Origin: Leishmania martiniquensis | Lineage: Eukaryota > Euglenozoa > Kinetoplastea > Trypanosomatida > Trypanosomatidae | DNA: 64,000 nucleotides | Direction of reading: 5' to 3' | NCBI RefSeq assembly: GCF_017916325.1 | Contig: NC_090142.1 | Span: 7,501-71,500, forward strand | In this document: positions 63,002-64,000 of the stretch, one piece after another | How the letters are laid out: each line of letters begins with the position of its first letter | Position numbering within the stretch: the stretch's first letter is position 1 | Notes under the pieces: generated by a model | The model's database searches: none | The model's input: only the letters and a program-made list of their open reading frames with translations | What the model was told of the DNA's origin: nothing | Made by a program: the position numbers and the translations under genes

Positions 63002-63997
63002 TCACTTCGACTTCTCGAACATGCCCTCCAGTCGGCGATCGAGCACCGCCAGCTCCTCGATCGACGGCAGCGCCGCCCACTGCCGCCGGTCTGGCACGAG
63101 ACGGCGAACCACCGCGGCATCCCGCTGCAACAGCGCGCAGGTACGGAAGTAAGCGTACACCGCCCGCAGCGTGGCAGCGTCAAAGACGCCAGTGAGCGCG
63201 GCGGACAGGCGATTGCGGCGCTCGACGTAGGGGCGCCACCGCTTCAGTTCCGTCCCAGTGATCGGTGATGATGAGCGGCCGCCAATTGTCGAGGCTAACA
63301 TCAGGGGCGCGGCTGGATCAGCGAAGCGCGCCGCCGCCAAAGACGAAGAAGCGCCCCGGTTGATGGCGGATACCGAGCTTCCCTTCGGCCCTCTCGGAAG
63401 GAGTCGAGCACGAAGGTGCGCCTCTTGGTGTGCCGCCGCCTGAGCCAGCGCGGCGGCCTCCCGCAGCTCGCGGATGCGCGGCGGCAGCGGACGGCCTATC
63501 GGCAGCGGCGCCGAGTGTGCGACATCGGCCACCTTTTCATCATTGTGGGCGTTGAGCTGCAGCTGCTCACGCCCGCCACGCTGCTGATCAATCTGCTGCA
63601 CCATGCGCGCGTACACGTCTTCGGGTGATATGCTGGGTCTGGCACCGGTGGACGTGCTGTCAGGCCCCTCCGCGCTGTCCTCAGTCGCTGCGGCCACCTC
63701 GAGCACGTGTAGGACGTGCGGCATGCTTCGAAGGAGAGCGGAGCCGTGTCGCTCATGCAGCACCTCTATGTCGGTGAGCACGCATTGGTGCCGCATGGAC
63801 TGCTGCACGCGCTGGCGCATCTGCTCGACAGCCTGCGCGATCTCGTCGAGGGTCGCAAAGCGCATTTCAGCGACGTTGGAATAGACCCGAAAGAAGAGCG
63901 CGTCCTCGTCGAGAGAGCCCCGTCGACCTGTCGTATACTCGCACGGCAGCGGCGGTGTGGAGAGGCTCGCCCGCCGCGACCCGAGTGGCGTCGCCAT
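63002..63997 (-). CDS. Hypothetical protein, start at the window edge
   Basis: The protein has 331 aa from the ATG at 63997, only a few bases from the window end, so an upstream start is possible. The sequence is Ala/Arg-rich, with an acidic/helical N-terminal third (FATLDEIAQAVEQMRQRVQQS) that may form a coiled coil. A polar middle (PEDVYARMVQQIDQQRGG) and a helical C-terminus (RRNRLSAALTGVFD, FRTCALLQRDAAVVRRL) follow. No signal peptide or membrane segment is seen. I recognise no family. It lies upstream of the NEK-like kinase in the same minus-strand array. Confidence 0.7.
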   Translation of the reverse strand: MATPLGSRRASLSTPPLPCEYTTGRRGSLDEDALFFRVYSNVAEMRFATLDEIAQAVEQMRQRVQQSMRHQCVLTDIEVLHERHGSALLRSMPHVLHVLEVAAATEDSAEGPDSTSTGARPSISPEDVYARMVQQIDQQRGGREQLQLNAHNDEKVADVAHSAPLPIGRPLPPRIRELREAAALAQAAAHQEAHLRARLLPRGPKGSSVSAINRGASSSLAAARFADPAAPLMLASTIGGRSSSPITGTELKRWRPYVERRNRLSAALTGVFDAATLRAVYAYFRTCALLQRDAAVVRRLVPDRRQWAALPSIEELAVLDRRLEGMFEKSK

Positions 63998-64000
63998 TCG

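Noticed and set aside
1..64000. CRISPR arrays, insertion sequences, phage genes, rRNA genes
   Set aside because: No regularly spaced repeats, transposase motifs or rRNA-like blocks were seen; the window is eukaryotic nuclear DNA.

Overview
The window looks like nuclear DNA of a trypanosomatid close to Leishmania. Large intronless genes run head to tail in same-strand arrays. They are separated by 0.5-2 kb spacers with long pyrimidine tracts of the trans-splicing type. Cytochrome c1 carries the single-cysteine (F/A)xxCH heme motif of Euglenozoa, and SIDER-like retroposon remnants sit in 3' flanks. I assign no species.

Layout. (1) 401-2578, minus strand: ATG7. (2) 2579-7353: a gene-free divergent strand-switch region, the expected place for transcription initiation. 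(3) 7685-55335, plus-strand array: ISY1, a DOT1-type histone methyltransferase, an unknown nuclear-looking protein, AP-2 alpha-adaptin, cytochrome c1, a small mitochondrial protein, a type I membrane glycoprotein with two tandem modules, cobalamin-dependent methionine synthase, a PreP-like M16C protease, a decayed 5-kb segment that includes a broken MICU1 gene, a giant Sec7 ARF-GEF, a mitochondrial tRNA 2-thiouridylase (MnmA/MTU1), a TMEM115-like protein and a TAPT1-family protein. (4) 55336-58583: a convergent strand-switch region with gene relics, a GC-extreme island and a SIDER-like element. (5) 58584-63997, minus strand: a NEK-like kinase and a hypothetical protein, the latter at the window edge.

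The genes are mostly housekeeping and not a single pathway. There are recurring themes: mitochondrial function (cytochrome c1, PreP, MTU1, the MICU1 relic, the 192-aa protein) and membrane traffic or ER-Golgi function (AP-2 alpha, Sec7, TMEM115-like, TAPT1). As in all trypanosomatids, neighbours probably share only a polycistronic transcript, and expression is set by UTRs.

I found no clearly new multi-gene system. The most interesting signals are two 443-bp direct repeats, identical by eye, flanking the AP-2 alpha region; a diverged third copy sharing their 5' terminus; a MICU1 gene broken by stops and frameshifts; several decayed gene fragments; and a small ORF with an acylation-type N-terminus overlapping ISY1. 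The first ~13.8 kb is visibly AT-richer than the rest. All family calls rest on motif recognition by eye; no database was searched.
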